Part shown: positions 57,684-64,000 of the stretch, piece by piece
Layout: the number at the start of each line of letters is the position of its first letter
Numbering within the stretch: position 1 is the stretch's first letter
NCBI GenBank assembly: GCA_023415835.1
Contig: JAEZJK010000002.1
Span: 1-64,000 of the forward strand
Length of the DNA: 64,000 bases
Source of the DNA: Bacillota bacterium
GTDB lineage: Bacteria > Bacillota > UBA4882 > UBA8346
Direction of reading: 5' to 3'
The notes under the pieces: generated by a model
Told to the model about the DNA's origin: nothing
Database searches by the model: none
Seen by the model: only the letters and a program-made list of their open reading frames with translations
Program-made: the position numbers and the translations under genes

Positions 57684-58238
57684 ATGCTAAAAAACAAAAA
57701 GATTGCCGCCCTTATTACCGATGGCTATCATCACGGCGAGCTGACCGGGACAGCCCAAGCCTTAATCAGCGAAGGCGCTTCCGTCACAGTGGTTGCCCTA
57801 AAACCGGAACATCTTACCAAAGGCGTTTTTGATCATATTACCTATAAGCTGCCGGATGAACAAAAGCCTAACCAACCCCTTAAAGCGGACCTATTAATCA
57901 GCGATTTGGCGGCGAACGGCTTTGACGCGTTATTTATACCGGGGGGCCATTCCCCGGGCACCCTTCGGGTAACCCCTGAGGTTTTAAAACTAACCCTTGA
58001 TTTTTACGCTCAAGGAAAACCCATCGCCTCCCTTTGCCGCGGTCCTCAGGTGCTGATTTCAGCCGGAATCGTTAAAGGCAAGAATATCACTTCCGCCGGG
58101 TCGATTGCGGATGACCTCAGGAATGCCGGCGCTATTTACCTTAACCAGCCGTTAGTGGTAGACGGGAATATAATTACCTCACGGACAGTCGATGATTTAA
58201 AACAATTTAATCAGGCTTTGATCGCTGCCCTAAGTTAA
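57684..58238 (+). CDS. PfpI/DJ-1 family protein
   Basis: Protein of 184 residues with the class I glutamine amidotransferase-like fold: KIAALITDGYHHGELTGTAQ, FIPGGHSPG, the nucleophile elbow SLCRGPQVL with Cys, and a C-terminal VDGNIITSRTVDDLKQF. Related proteins act as deglycases, chaperones or stress proteases. The usual AICHGP elbow has Arg in place of His (SLCRGP), a variant seen in some family members. GGAGGTCTAAGTCG precedes the ATG. Monocistronic. Confidence 0.88.
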   Translation: MLKNKKIAALITDGYHHGELTGTAQALISEGASVTVVALKPEHLTKGVFDHITYKLPDEQKPNQPLKADLLISDLAANGFDALFIPGGHSPGTLRVTPEVLKLTLDFYAQGKPIASLCRGPQVLISAGIVKGKNITSAGSIADDLRNAGAIYLNQPLVVDGNIITSRTVDDLKQFNQALIAALS

Positions 58239-58280
58239 TTCAGGCTCAATAATTTAAAAAAGAAACGTTTTTTAAAGCAC

Positions 58281-58320
58281 AAAATACACGAAATAAATAA
58301 ATTTTCGTGTATTTTTTATT
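58281..58320 (+). terminator. Terminator of the PfpI-like gene
   Basis: A 13-base stem AAAATACACGAAA/TTTCGTGTATTTT with a nine-base loop and a T-rich tail. The MITE copy 2 begins immediately behind it. Confidence 0.85.
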
Positions 58321-58321
58321 T

Positions 58322-58583
58322 GGCTCTGTTATCGGAAACGGTTGATCTAGAATATTGTTTGCTGCCAATTATAGCCAATCCGCGGGCTGAATATATTTCG
58401 CGTACGAACCCCCATAAATGAGGCCACCGGATCTAATATATTATTCAAAGTTTACGTTTTTGTATCTAGAACAGCCGGCTTTAGCCGGGTTGACTGTAAG
58501 CCTAGCCGTGTGGGCTTAGCCCGCGGCGGACAGAACCTCTTACTTTTTGGATATCAAGATCAACCATTATTGAAAACAGAGCC
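58322..58583 (-). mobile_element. MITE-like element, copy 2 (262 bp)
   Basis: Inverse-orientation copy of 25115-25389 with about nine in ten bases matching by eye. It lacks roughly 13 bases around the CCCACGG hairpin. Ends are GGCTCTGTTATC and AACAGAGCC, followed inward by GGTTGATCT-type matches. Flanking 8-bp direct repeats have one mismatch: TTTTATTT (58314-58321) and TTTTGTTT (58584-58591). No coding capacity. Confidence 0.85.
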
Positions 58584-58698
58584 TTTTGTTTTATTATTTT
58601 GACTCTTTGAAACAGCTTCACTGAGCTAGGGTTAGCAATATTTTTTCAACCTTTGACCTTGCCTGTTTCCCTCTTCCCTATTGCCTAATGCCTTTCCT

Positions 58699-59835
58699 CT
58701 AAACAAAATCAACCTGCCGGAAGACAACCCGTCCGGCCCTGACTGTTAGTTTAGGAATTAGCAATTGGCCTCCGGCTACAGTTTCACCCATACTATCCGC
58801 AAACCGGACCGTTGTATCAGCCAACTTGAAAACCGCAATGTCGGCGCAAGAACCGGGCGCAAGAGTCCCGATCTCCCCTTCCATCCCGATCAGCCTGGCC
58901 GGGGTAGCCGTACAAGCGGCGATAATTTCGGTCAAATCCATTCCTAAACTCAAATATTTGGAGATCAGATAAGGTAACCCGAATACCGGGAAACGGTACA
59001 TACTCTGGATTGTAAGGTCGGAGCTGATAATATCCGGTTTAAACCGGTCACTAAGCGCCGCCCGGGCGGTTTGAAAAGCAAAATTATTGATTCCATTGGC
59101 GACATCAATCAAGATGCCCCTCCTGCGGCCATCCCAAACCTCCGGTAATACTTTTCCGTTACTGCCGATAATAGTATTGCCCTTGCCGTGATAGGCATGG
59201 ACCAAAATATCTCCGCCCCGCAACAATTTGACCAATTCTTCCATTTCGCGCGGGGGGTCTGTCGCATGGACCGCTACCGGGCAACCAACTTCTTCGCCAA
59301 TCTGGACTGTTCTCCGTAATGGGGCTAAGTCATCTACCACCCCCTTGCTTACCCTTATTTTTAATCCCAGCAATTCGCCGCGGTATTTTCGAAATAGCCC
59401 GGCGATTCGGGATGCATCGTAAAACTTAGGGTTAAGGTTCTCGGGGTAGCACTCAGTAACTTGCCCTTCGGCTGCGACATTTAAGAGGCTTTTGATCCTG
59501 ACAAAGCTATTAGCGACGACACTATTATGAAAAGCGCCGTAATTGGCGATCCCGGCGCTCCCGGCATCGATAGCGGTAGTAACTCCTAACGGCAATAATG
59601 CCGAATCAGGAGGCGCCCCAAATAAACTCCCCGTATGAAACAGATGGGTGTGAAAATCAATCAGGCCGGGCAAGACCAAACACCCTGTCCCATCGATAAC
59701 CTGGGCTGCGTCGGCAGTATCCTCATTTGCAGTTTCGGCGATCCGATCTTCTTTAACATAGACTGTCCCAATCCGGTCAATGCCACGGGCCGGGTCGATT
59801 ATCCGGCCGTTTTGAATGATGATGTCATATGCCAA
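58699..59835 (-). CDS. Amidohydrolase/deacetylase family metallohydrolase
   Basis: Protein of 378 residues from the TTG at 59835, placed after AAAGGA; the longer frame to 59886 lacks a site. YDIIIQNGRIIDPARGIDRI is the N-terminal amidohydrolase beta strand set, GLIDFHTHLF carries HxH, GLKIRVSKGVV the lysine, HATDPP and LVHAYHGKGN the further His ligands, and ISSDLT the Asp. This is the dihydroorotase-like subfamily that includes D-aminoacylase- or N-acyl-amino acid-racemising-type enzymes. The substrate is unknown. It is divergent from hsp20. Confidence 0.85.
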   Translation of the reverse strand: MAYDIIIQNGRIIDPARGIDRIGTVYVKEDRIAETANEDTADAAQVIDGTGCLVLPGLIDFHTHLFHTGSLFGAPPDSALLPLGVTTAIDAGSAGIANYGAFHNSVVANSFVRIKSLLNVAAEGQVTECYPENLNPKFYDASRIAGLFRKYRGELLGLKIRVSKGVVDDLAPLRRTVQIGEEVGCPVAVHATDPPREMEELVKLLRGGDILVHAYHGKGNTIIGSNGKVLPEVWDGRRRGILIDVANGINNFAFQTARAALSDRFKPDIISSDLTIQSMYRFPVFGLPYLISKYLSLGMDLTEIIAACTATPARLIGMEGEIGTLAPGSCADIAVFKLADTTVRFADSMGETVAGGQLLIPKLTVRAGRVVFRQVDFV

Positions 59836-60135
59836 ACCAATCACGTCCTTTGTTGTTTGCTTACTTCCGGCGAAGCCTTCGGCCAACCTCTAGGACCGGC
59901 ATTTTGTCGGCCTTACGCTCCATTTAACCATTGGCTCTATTATACCTCTTGGTTATACTTCATTTTTAATCATATCCCGGATTAGGCTTTGATTCTATAA
60001 TTTTTTTGTAATAATACATCCTTTTTTTGTTTTTCCGCTGTCCCGGCCGGAAAACCCGCTAATGATTCTAATTGGGTTTTGATTAAATAAGATAGTTTAA
60101 GGAATACTATTTCATAAAACTTAAGGAGGGGTACG

Positions 60136-60591
60136 ATGGAACACAAAAATTGGTTAAGCCCATTTAACAATGACTTTTTCAACGACCGTTCCTTCAACCA
60201 GATGATACCGCGTAATTTCAGCGAATTTTTTAGGAACGGAAATTTGGGACCTTCCGTCGATCTGCGGGAGGCTGACGCTGAATTCATCCTGAAAGCGGAT
60301 ATCCCCGGGGTCAAACAAGAGGACCTCGATATAACAGTTGATGAAGATGTTATTATTTTAAAAGGGGAAACCCAAAAGGATGAAGTCCGCGAGGAAAAAG
60401 GCTATCATATGACGGAACGGCGTTACGGCAGTTTCTACCGGGCTATTCCCCTGCCGTCGGGAGTCAAGTCGGATCAGGCCGTGGCTAAGTATAAAAACGG
60501 AGTGCTTGAGTTACGGGTACCAAAAGCCGAGGCCGCGACCAAGCGGGGATTTAAGCCTAGGATTGAAAGTGACGAGGATTTTAAACAATAA
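60136..60591 (+). CDS. Hsp20/alpha-crystallin small heat-shock protein
   Basis: Protein of 151 residues with a phenylalanine-rich N terminus, an alpha-crystallin domain (about 42-135: PSVDLREADAEFILKADIPG, YGSFYRAIPLP, YKNGVLELRVPKAE) and a short tail. Small heat-shock proteins hold unfolded proteins. AAGGAGGGG precedes the ATG. I see no clear CIRCE element. Confidence 0.95.
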   Translation: MEHKNWLSPFNNDFFNDRSFNQMIPRNFSEFFRNGNLGPSVDLREADAEFILKADIPGVKQEDLDITVDEDVIILKGETQKDEVREEKGYHMTERRYGSFYRAIPLPSGVKSDQAVAKYKNGVLELRVPKAEAATKRGFKPRIESDEDFKQ

Positions 60592-60611
60592 CTGAGTATG
60601 CTGTTGATTAA

Positions 60612-60637
60612 TGAGCCCTTTGAGGGCTTATTTTTTA
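60612..60637 (+). terminator. hsp20 terminator
   Basis: TGAGCCCT/AGGGCTTA with a three-base loop and a TTTTTTA tail, 20 bp behind the stop. Confidence 0.85.
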
Positions 60638-60669
60638 TGGATTTGAGTCCGGTTGGGCTTCGCAGCTTT

Positions 60670-60712
60670 TAATCTCCCGCGGAGGCGCGGAGACGCAGAG
60701 AATGAGTTAATG
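60670..60712 (+). repeat. Dispersed CTCCGCG-type repeat, copy 2
   Basis: AATCTCCCGCGGAGGCGCGG then AGACGCAGAGAATGAGTTAAT matches the reverse complement of 21227-21262 with some changes. It stands between hsp20 and the abrB-like gene. Confidence 0.45.
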
Positions 60713-60800
60713 CATAATTACCGTCCAAAAAAAAATAAAGTTTTGGAATTTGATTGAATTGTTTGGGAATTGCAGATAAAAAATAGGAAATAAGCTGGGT

Positions 60801-60829
60801 TTGGAGTTTGGGAGAGAAAATGGTATAAT
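60801..60829 (+). promoter_or_regulatory. Promoter for the abrB-like gene
   Basis: TTGGAG (60801-60806), a 17-base spacer ending TGG, and TATAAT (60824-60829) combine a -35 and an extended -10, 31 bp before the start codon. Confidence 0.75.
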
Positions 60830-60860
60830 TGGCTTATTATTTATAAGAGAGGGTATAACT

Positions 60861-61124
60861 ATGCTGAAATCGACGGGAATAACCAGGGAAGTTGATAATT
60901 TAGGAAGAGTAGTCTTGCCGGTAGAATTACGTTATATTATGGGAATAAAAAAAGGCGATCCGCTTGAAATTTTTGTAGACGTCGAAAGCCAAAAGATTAT
61001 CCTTAATAAATATCATTTTGGCTGTTTGTTTTGCGGTAATGGTGAAGAATTGGTAAATATCAAAGAGAAGCATGTATGCAAGGCTTGTTTAAAAGAGGTA
61101 AAAGAACAGGTGAGTTTGGAGTAG
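60861..61124 (+). CDS. AbrB/SpoVT-type transition-state regulator
   Basis: Protein of 87 residues: an N-terminal AbrB swapped-hairpin DNA-binding domain (STGITREVDNLGRVVLPVEL then RYIMGIKKGDPLEIFVD, about 3-50) and a C-terminal part with two CxxC pairs (CLFCGN, CKAC) that may bind zinc. AbrB-like proteins repress post-exponential genes. AGAGAGGG precedes the ATG at 60861; a longer frame from 60801 would overlap the promoter. Confidence 0.92.
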   Translation: MLKSTGITREVDNLGRVVLPVELRYIMGIKKGDPLEIFVDVESQKIILNKYHFGCLFCGNGEELVNIKEKHVCKACLKEVKEQVSLE

Positions 61125-61201
61125 CCTACCCATTGTCCTGGGATATCTTTTTTTCTTGAACGGTGTTATAATATAGTCAAACATACGTTCTGAGAAAGAT
61201 C

Positions 61202-61458
61202 ATGCAAGTAGACAAAGTCAACGATAATATCGATATGATTGCCGTTTTCAAAGGCGGGAAAATCAAACCGCTGGTCATTATCTGGCGGGGCCGAGGGTTA
61301 AAGATCTTCAGGTGGAATCGTCCTGGGAGGTCCGGCAGGGCGAAGGGAAGCATGTGTTTTTTACTTTATCCCATGAAAGGGATACTGTTTATCAAGTGTA
61401 TTTGGATACAAGGCCGTGGCGATGGACGTTGGAGACGGTGTTTTCGAAGTGGATTTGA
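61202..61458 (+). pseudogene. Frameshifted small protein gene (DUF6504-like)
   Basis: Begins MQVDKVNDNIDMIAVFKGGK and runs in frame to about 61297 (ending IWRGR). Protein-like sequence then continues in another frame: VESSWEVRQGEGKHVFFTLS, then HERDTVYQVYLDTRPWRWTL and a stop at 61456-61458. The combined product of about 85 residues reads like the small DUF6504-type proteins (FxWxGRxYxV...W). The junction near CCGAGGG implies one missing base. It is either a recent mutation or a sequence error. Confidence 0.6.
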
Positions 61459-61474
61459 TATTATGTATGGCCGA

Positions 61475-61532
61475 GAGCCGCGGGTTAAAACCCACGGCTC
61501 CGAGTTTCAATCAAGCCGGTTAAAACCGGCTG
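61475..61532. repeat. Two hairpins related to the MITE interior
   Basis: GAGCCGCGGGTT/AACCCACGGCTC (61475-61500) and AGCCGGTT/AACCGGCT (61515-61532) have the same form as hairpins inside the MITE copies at 25115 and 58322, without its terminal repeats. Confidence 0.5.
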
Positions 61533-61743
61533 TCGGGTCTGGTATTAGGTAACAAGAGGTCTAAAACATACGGTAACCTCAAAAAAACCGCCAATTCCTT
61601 TATGATATTAGCATCGGGATAAGCCCGATTCGTCTCCCAATTAGCTAAAGCGGCCCGGTTAACTTTCAGGATTTCCGCCAATTGTTCCTGGGTCAAATGC
61701 TTGCTTTTCTTAATTTTTTTAACCGTTCGGCAAATGTAGCCAT
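61520..61743 (-). pseudogene. Frameshifted XRE-family HTH regulator
   Basis: Begins at 61743 with MATFAERLKKLRKAS and hits a stop after 16 codons; shifting by one base at the AAAAGC run continues KHLTQEQLAEILKVNRAALA then NWETNRAYPDANIIKELAVF and LRLPYVLDLLL to a stop at 61520-61522 inside the repeat hairpin. The pattern is a complete Cro/C1-type HTH with one deleted base, possibly an A in the homopolymer. Not functional as read unless the shift is a sequencing error. Confidence 0.7.
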
Positions 61744-61949
61744 TCTTTTACACCCCAATTATTACCTATATCATACATCAGAGAACAAAATTAAGCTATG
61801 TTTGTTAGTGAAACAGGGCAACCACCAACCTTTACAGCCTATCTTAAAACATGCAACACTCGGCAAATACCTTTTAAAGGATAGGATCGCCCGGCTTCAG
61901 TTAAGGTAGCCAAGATGACATTGCGCCGTAAGGGGCAAGGGATTTGCTT

Positions 61950-63413
61950 TTAGGCCTCCTTAACCGCCTCAATCCCTTCTTTCTCTACTACCTTCTTCCC
62001 ACCGAACAAAAACCGTTCCGCATTAATCGCGCAAAACTGATGTTTTTCTTCAGAGGTCAAATAAGGGCTTTCGGAAAAAATCCGCAAATACTCATTGTAA
62101 GACTCCGCCCCGGTCAGATTGATCATAAAGTCGGTGCCGAATAAGATCCGTTGCTTCAACTTCTCCCGAAGCTCCGCCGGATTCCGGTCGATATAGCGCC
62201 GCAAGTCCCGGTAATAATCTTCATCCAAACCGTTAAAGGAAAAATCGGCGTATAAATGATCGAACTTGGCGATCAGCCTGATAATCTTCCTGGTCCAACC
62301 TTCTACCGGGAAGAGCATAAACTTCTTATTCTCCTTGCCGAAGTGGGCCAGGTTTAAGATCAGCTCCGGGAAATTGTTTAGCGCCCGCTCCCACCGTTCC
62401 GGACCGGTTATCCTTTTGGAATGCTTTTTATCAGTCACCACAAACCCGCCTGAATTACAGTGGGAGGTAACCGGGATTCTCTTTACGGAGCAATATTCAT
62501 AGAGCAGCTTTACTTTTGCCAGTTCCTCCGGGTCGTCTTCCGGCCACGGGTCAAACCCTAGGGGCGGGTAGACCTTAATCCCAGCGAAGAAATTGCCGCC
62601 CATCCGGTCGATGTTCCCGGTGAACTTGCCTTGCTTAGCCGCCAGTTCCTCCGGGAGGGCGTGATAGTCGGCGAAGTATTTATCCAGGAGTTTCCGTAAC
62701 GTAGTCCTGGTTTTAATCTTTTGCGACTTGTCAAAGAGCAACCGGACTGAATGTTTGTCCCCGTCGTTATCGAAGAGCCTTTCTAGGGCTTGCCCCTCCG
62801 TCTTCAACATTTTTCCGTAAAAGGTCAACTTTCCGGTAGTTTCGCAAAACCTCACTTTTTGGCGCAAAGCTTCGCTTAATTGATCCAAGTCCGGTATTCG
62901 GCTGACCTTTTCGCTGGTTTCGTCATCCAGTGGGTAGTTGCGGGTATTGATTCCGAGGAAGGGATAGATCTCAAACAGCTTTCTTTTGCTCTCTTTGGAG
63001 TATTTTCTAATCCCGCTAAAGAGATCGCAGACCTGTTCGGCGATGGGTTTTTGGGAAGGGAGGTTGTAATAGATGCCTGGGTCGGTCCGGCCTTTATAAC
63101 CGAAATCCATCATCAGGGGAGTTAAAACGATCTTGGAGTACCGGTTGCCGCCGATCAATAATAATCCGTTTTCCCATAGCCCTTCATCTTCGATCAGAAA
63201 ACGCTCCATTATTAAGAATAAGGTTCCCAGGTCGTTTTCCATCACCGCTAAAAGGTTCTTAATCTTGTTATAATTCCGTTGCAGCAAGAATGGTAATAAC
63301 GGGGCGAATAACATGACTAACGGCAGGTTGAGCCTTTGGATGAAAGCCAAGAGGTTAGGATGGCTGAGATTCATGATGTGACAATGGGCGTCGTAAAATT
63401 TCGCTTCACTCAT
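61950..63413 (-). CDS. Amidohydrolase-superfamily TIM-barrel protein
   Basis: Protein of 487 residues. It starts KFYDAHCHIMNLSHPNL with an HxH metal motif; PVTSHCNSGGF and NLAHFGKENKKF hold further His, and ILFGTDFMINLTGAESYN the C-terminal Asp of the barrel. It belongs to the amidohydrolase_2-like set of metal-dependent hydrolases. The central region (about 60-250) is longer than usual and carries an extra helical insert. The substrate is unknown. GAGGAG lies 11 bases before the ATG. It follows the HU-like gene on the same strand. Confidence 0.75.
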   Translation of the reverse strand: MSEAKFYDAHCHIMNLSHPNLLAFIQRLNLPLVMLFAPLLPFLLQRNYNKIKNLLAVMENDLGTLFLIMERFLIEDEGLWENGLLLIGGNRYSKIVLTPLMMDFGYKGRTDPGIYYNLPSQKPIAEQVCDLFSGIRKYSKESKRKLFEIYPFLGINTRNYPLDDETSEKVSRIPDLDQLSEALRQKVRFCETTGKLTFYGKMLKTEGQALERLFDNDGDKHSVRLLFDKSQKIKTRTTLRKLLDKYFADYHALPEELAAKQGKFTGNIDRMGGNFFAGIKVYPPLGFDPWPEDDPEELAKVKLLYEYCSVKRIPVTSHCNSGGFVVTDKKHSKRITGPERWERALNNFPELILNLAHFGKENKKFMLFPVEGWTRKIIRLIAKFDHLYADFSFNGLDEDYYRDLRRYIDRNPAELREKLKQRILFGTDFMINLTGAESYNEYLRIFSESPYLTSEEKHQFCAINAERFLFGGKKVVEKEGIEAVKEA

Positions 63414-63553
63414 TAGTCACTCATCTCCTCTATTTCCTTTTACTGGGGACTTTATCCTGTTAGGAAGGGTTCATAGTTAAACGGCTTAATTTGGATGGCG
63501 GGGCGGCTGTCCGCAAAAGGCGCTTTTTAGGCAGCCACCTCGGCCATACCGTG

Positions 63554-63946
63554 TTATACTTCGACCGGATCGTCGGGGTGCTTTTCATTCCAGAGGGCGA
63601 TGATCTCGGCCTCGCTCTTGCCGATATTGGCGGAGTTGATCCATTTGCCGCGAAAATCAGAGTTGACGTGATTGTCCAGCTCGGGGTTGACCCGTACGTC
63701 AATATCAATGGAACCGTCTTTCTTGCCGGTTGGTTCGTAATGGGTCCCGTTGGGTAAATGGACGATTCGCCCGCCTTTGAGCGCGGACTCGATCTGCACG
63801 TCCAACTCCGAGAGGACCGCCTGCACGCTACCGCGGCTTTGATTAGTAGCGGCGACGATGTTTTCGATCAGTTCTTTGGTTGTCATCGGGGGGGCCAGTT
63901 CCAGCCGGGGTCTAAACTCCGTCCATGCTTGAATTTTTTTTGCCAT
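63554..63946 (-). CDS. HU-family DNA-binding protein (HU-HIG type)
   Basis: Protein of 130 residues with an HU-like core: MTTKELIENIVAATNQSRGS, VQAVLSELDVQIESALKGGR and IVHLPNGTHYEPTGKKDG, extended at both ends compared with the 90-residue HU. This is the HU-HIG type, first noted in Bacteroidetes and phage-related proteins. The C-terminal NSANIGKSEAEIIALWNEKH is an extra helical tail. AAAGGAGGG precedes the ATG. It is 140 bp upstream of the amidohydrolase gene and may be horizontally acquired. Confidence 0.8.
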   Translation of the reverse strand: MAKKIQAWTEFRPRLELAPPMTTKELIENIVAATNQSRGSVQAVLSELDVQIESALKGGRIVHLPNGTHYEPTGKKDGSIDIDVRVNPELDNHVNSDFRGKWINSANIGKSEAEIIALWNEKHPDDPVEV

Positions 63947-64000
63947 TATAAAACCCTCCTTTGATAATTATTCATTTTGGGAACTGGTGGAGATGGCTGT
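63947..64000. other. Right edge without a gene call
   Basis: The final 54 bases hold the ribosome site of the HU-like gene and no other feature I can support. Confidence 0.5.

Overview
The window looks like a chromosomal segment of a low-to-mid GC, anaerobe-like Bacillota. FtsE/FtsX with a linked M23 hydrolase, RapZ(YvcJ)-YvcK, an AbrB-type regulator, extended -10 promoters and strong AGGAGG ribosome sites are typical of that phylum. FlgH and FlgI (outer-membrane L ring and P ring) and solute-binding proteins with non-lipoprotein signal peptides point to a diderm lineage, for example near Limnochordia/Hydrogenispora or Halanaerobia. That placement is inference; no rRNA gene is present to settle it.

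Layout: 0.4-5.9 kb, a minus-strand envelope cluster (FtsE, FtsX, M23 hydrolase, S41 protease, divergent polysaccharide deacetylase). 6.4-8.7 kb, a three-gene operon of a ParM/StbA-like actin, an Hfq/Sm-like protein and an unrecognised protein; this is the best candidate for an undescribed system. 8.8-21 kb, mostly single metabolic genes: KDPG aldolase, a zinc-ribbon protein, an HTH-methyltransferase fusion followed by leuCDB, uridine kinase, membrane pyrophosphatase, tRNA-Thr, an acetyltransferase, an MNT/HEPN toxin-antitoxin pair and gluconate 5-dehydrogenase. 21.4-25 kb, a GalT/HIT-like enzyme, glycogen synthase and an RsmC-like methyltransferase that seems to start at ATA. 26.8-31.8 kb, flagellar rod/ring genes flgF-G-A-H-I-J behind a sigma-D-like promoter. 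31.9-37.8 kb, YvcK, RapZ, a PHP hydrolase, a LarA-like protein and Ddl. 38.2-47.1 kb, a tripartite tricarboxylate transporter operon (TctC, M24-like protein, Gfo/Idh/MocA, TctB, TctA) next to a LacI regulator and an IlvD/Edd dehydratase. 49.1-57.6 kb, a plus-strand pectin/uronate cluster: solute-binding protein, oligogalacturonate lyase, YiaK-type reductase, sugar isomerase-like TIM barrel, PreA-like iron-sulfur flavoprotein, Gfo-type oxidoreductase and AraC regulator. 57.7-64 kb, PfpI/DJ-1 protein, amidohydrolases, Hsp20, AbrB, two frameshifted small genes and an HU-like protein.

The metabolic theme is use of plant-derived sugar acids. Oligogalacturonate lyase, the sugar-acid dehydratase, gluconate 5-dehydrogenase and KDPG aldolase fit steps that end in pyruvate plus a triose. 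A C-terminal relic of a pectate-lyase-like protein lies behind apbE.

The intergenic space is rich in palindromic and MITE-like repeats: a 262-275 bp element with terminal inverted repeats and 8-bp target duplications (two copies), a roughly 100 bp palindrome in four copies (one split by a second repeat family), and others that sit at gene ends and supply stop codons. Coordinates were derived by reading the sequence; no database search was possible.
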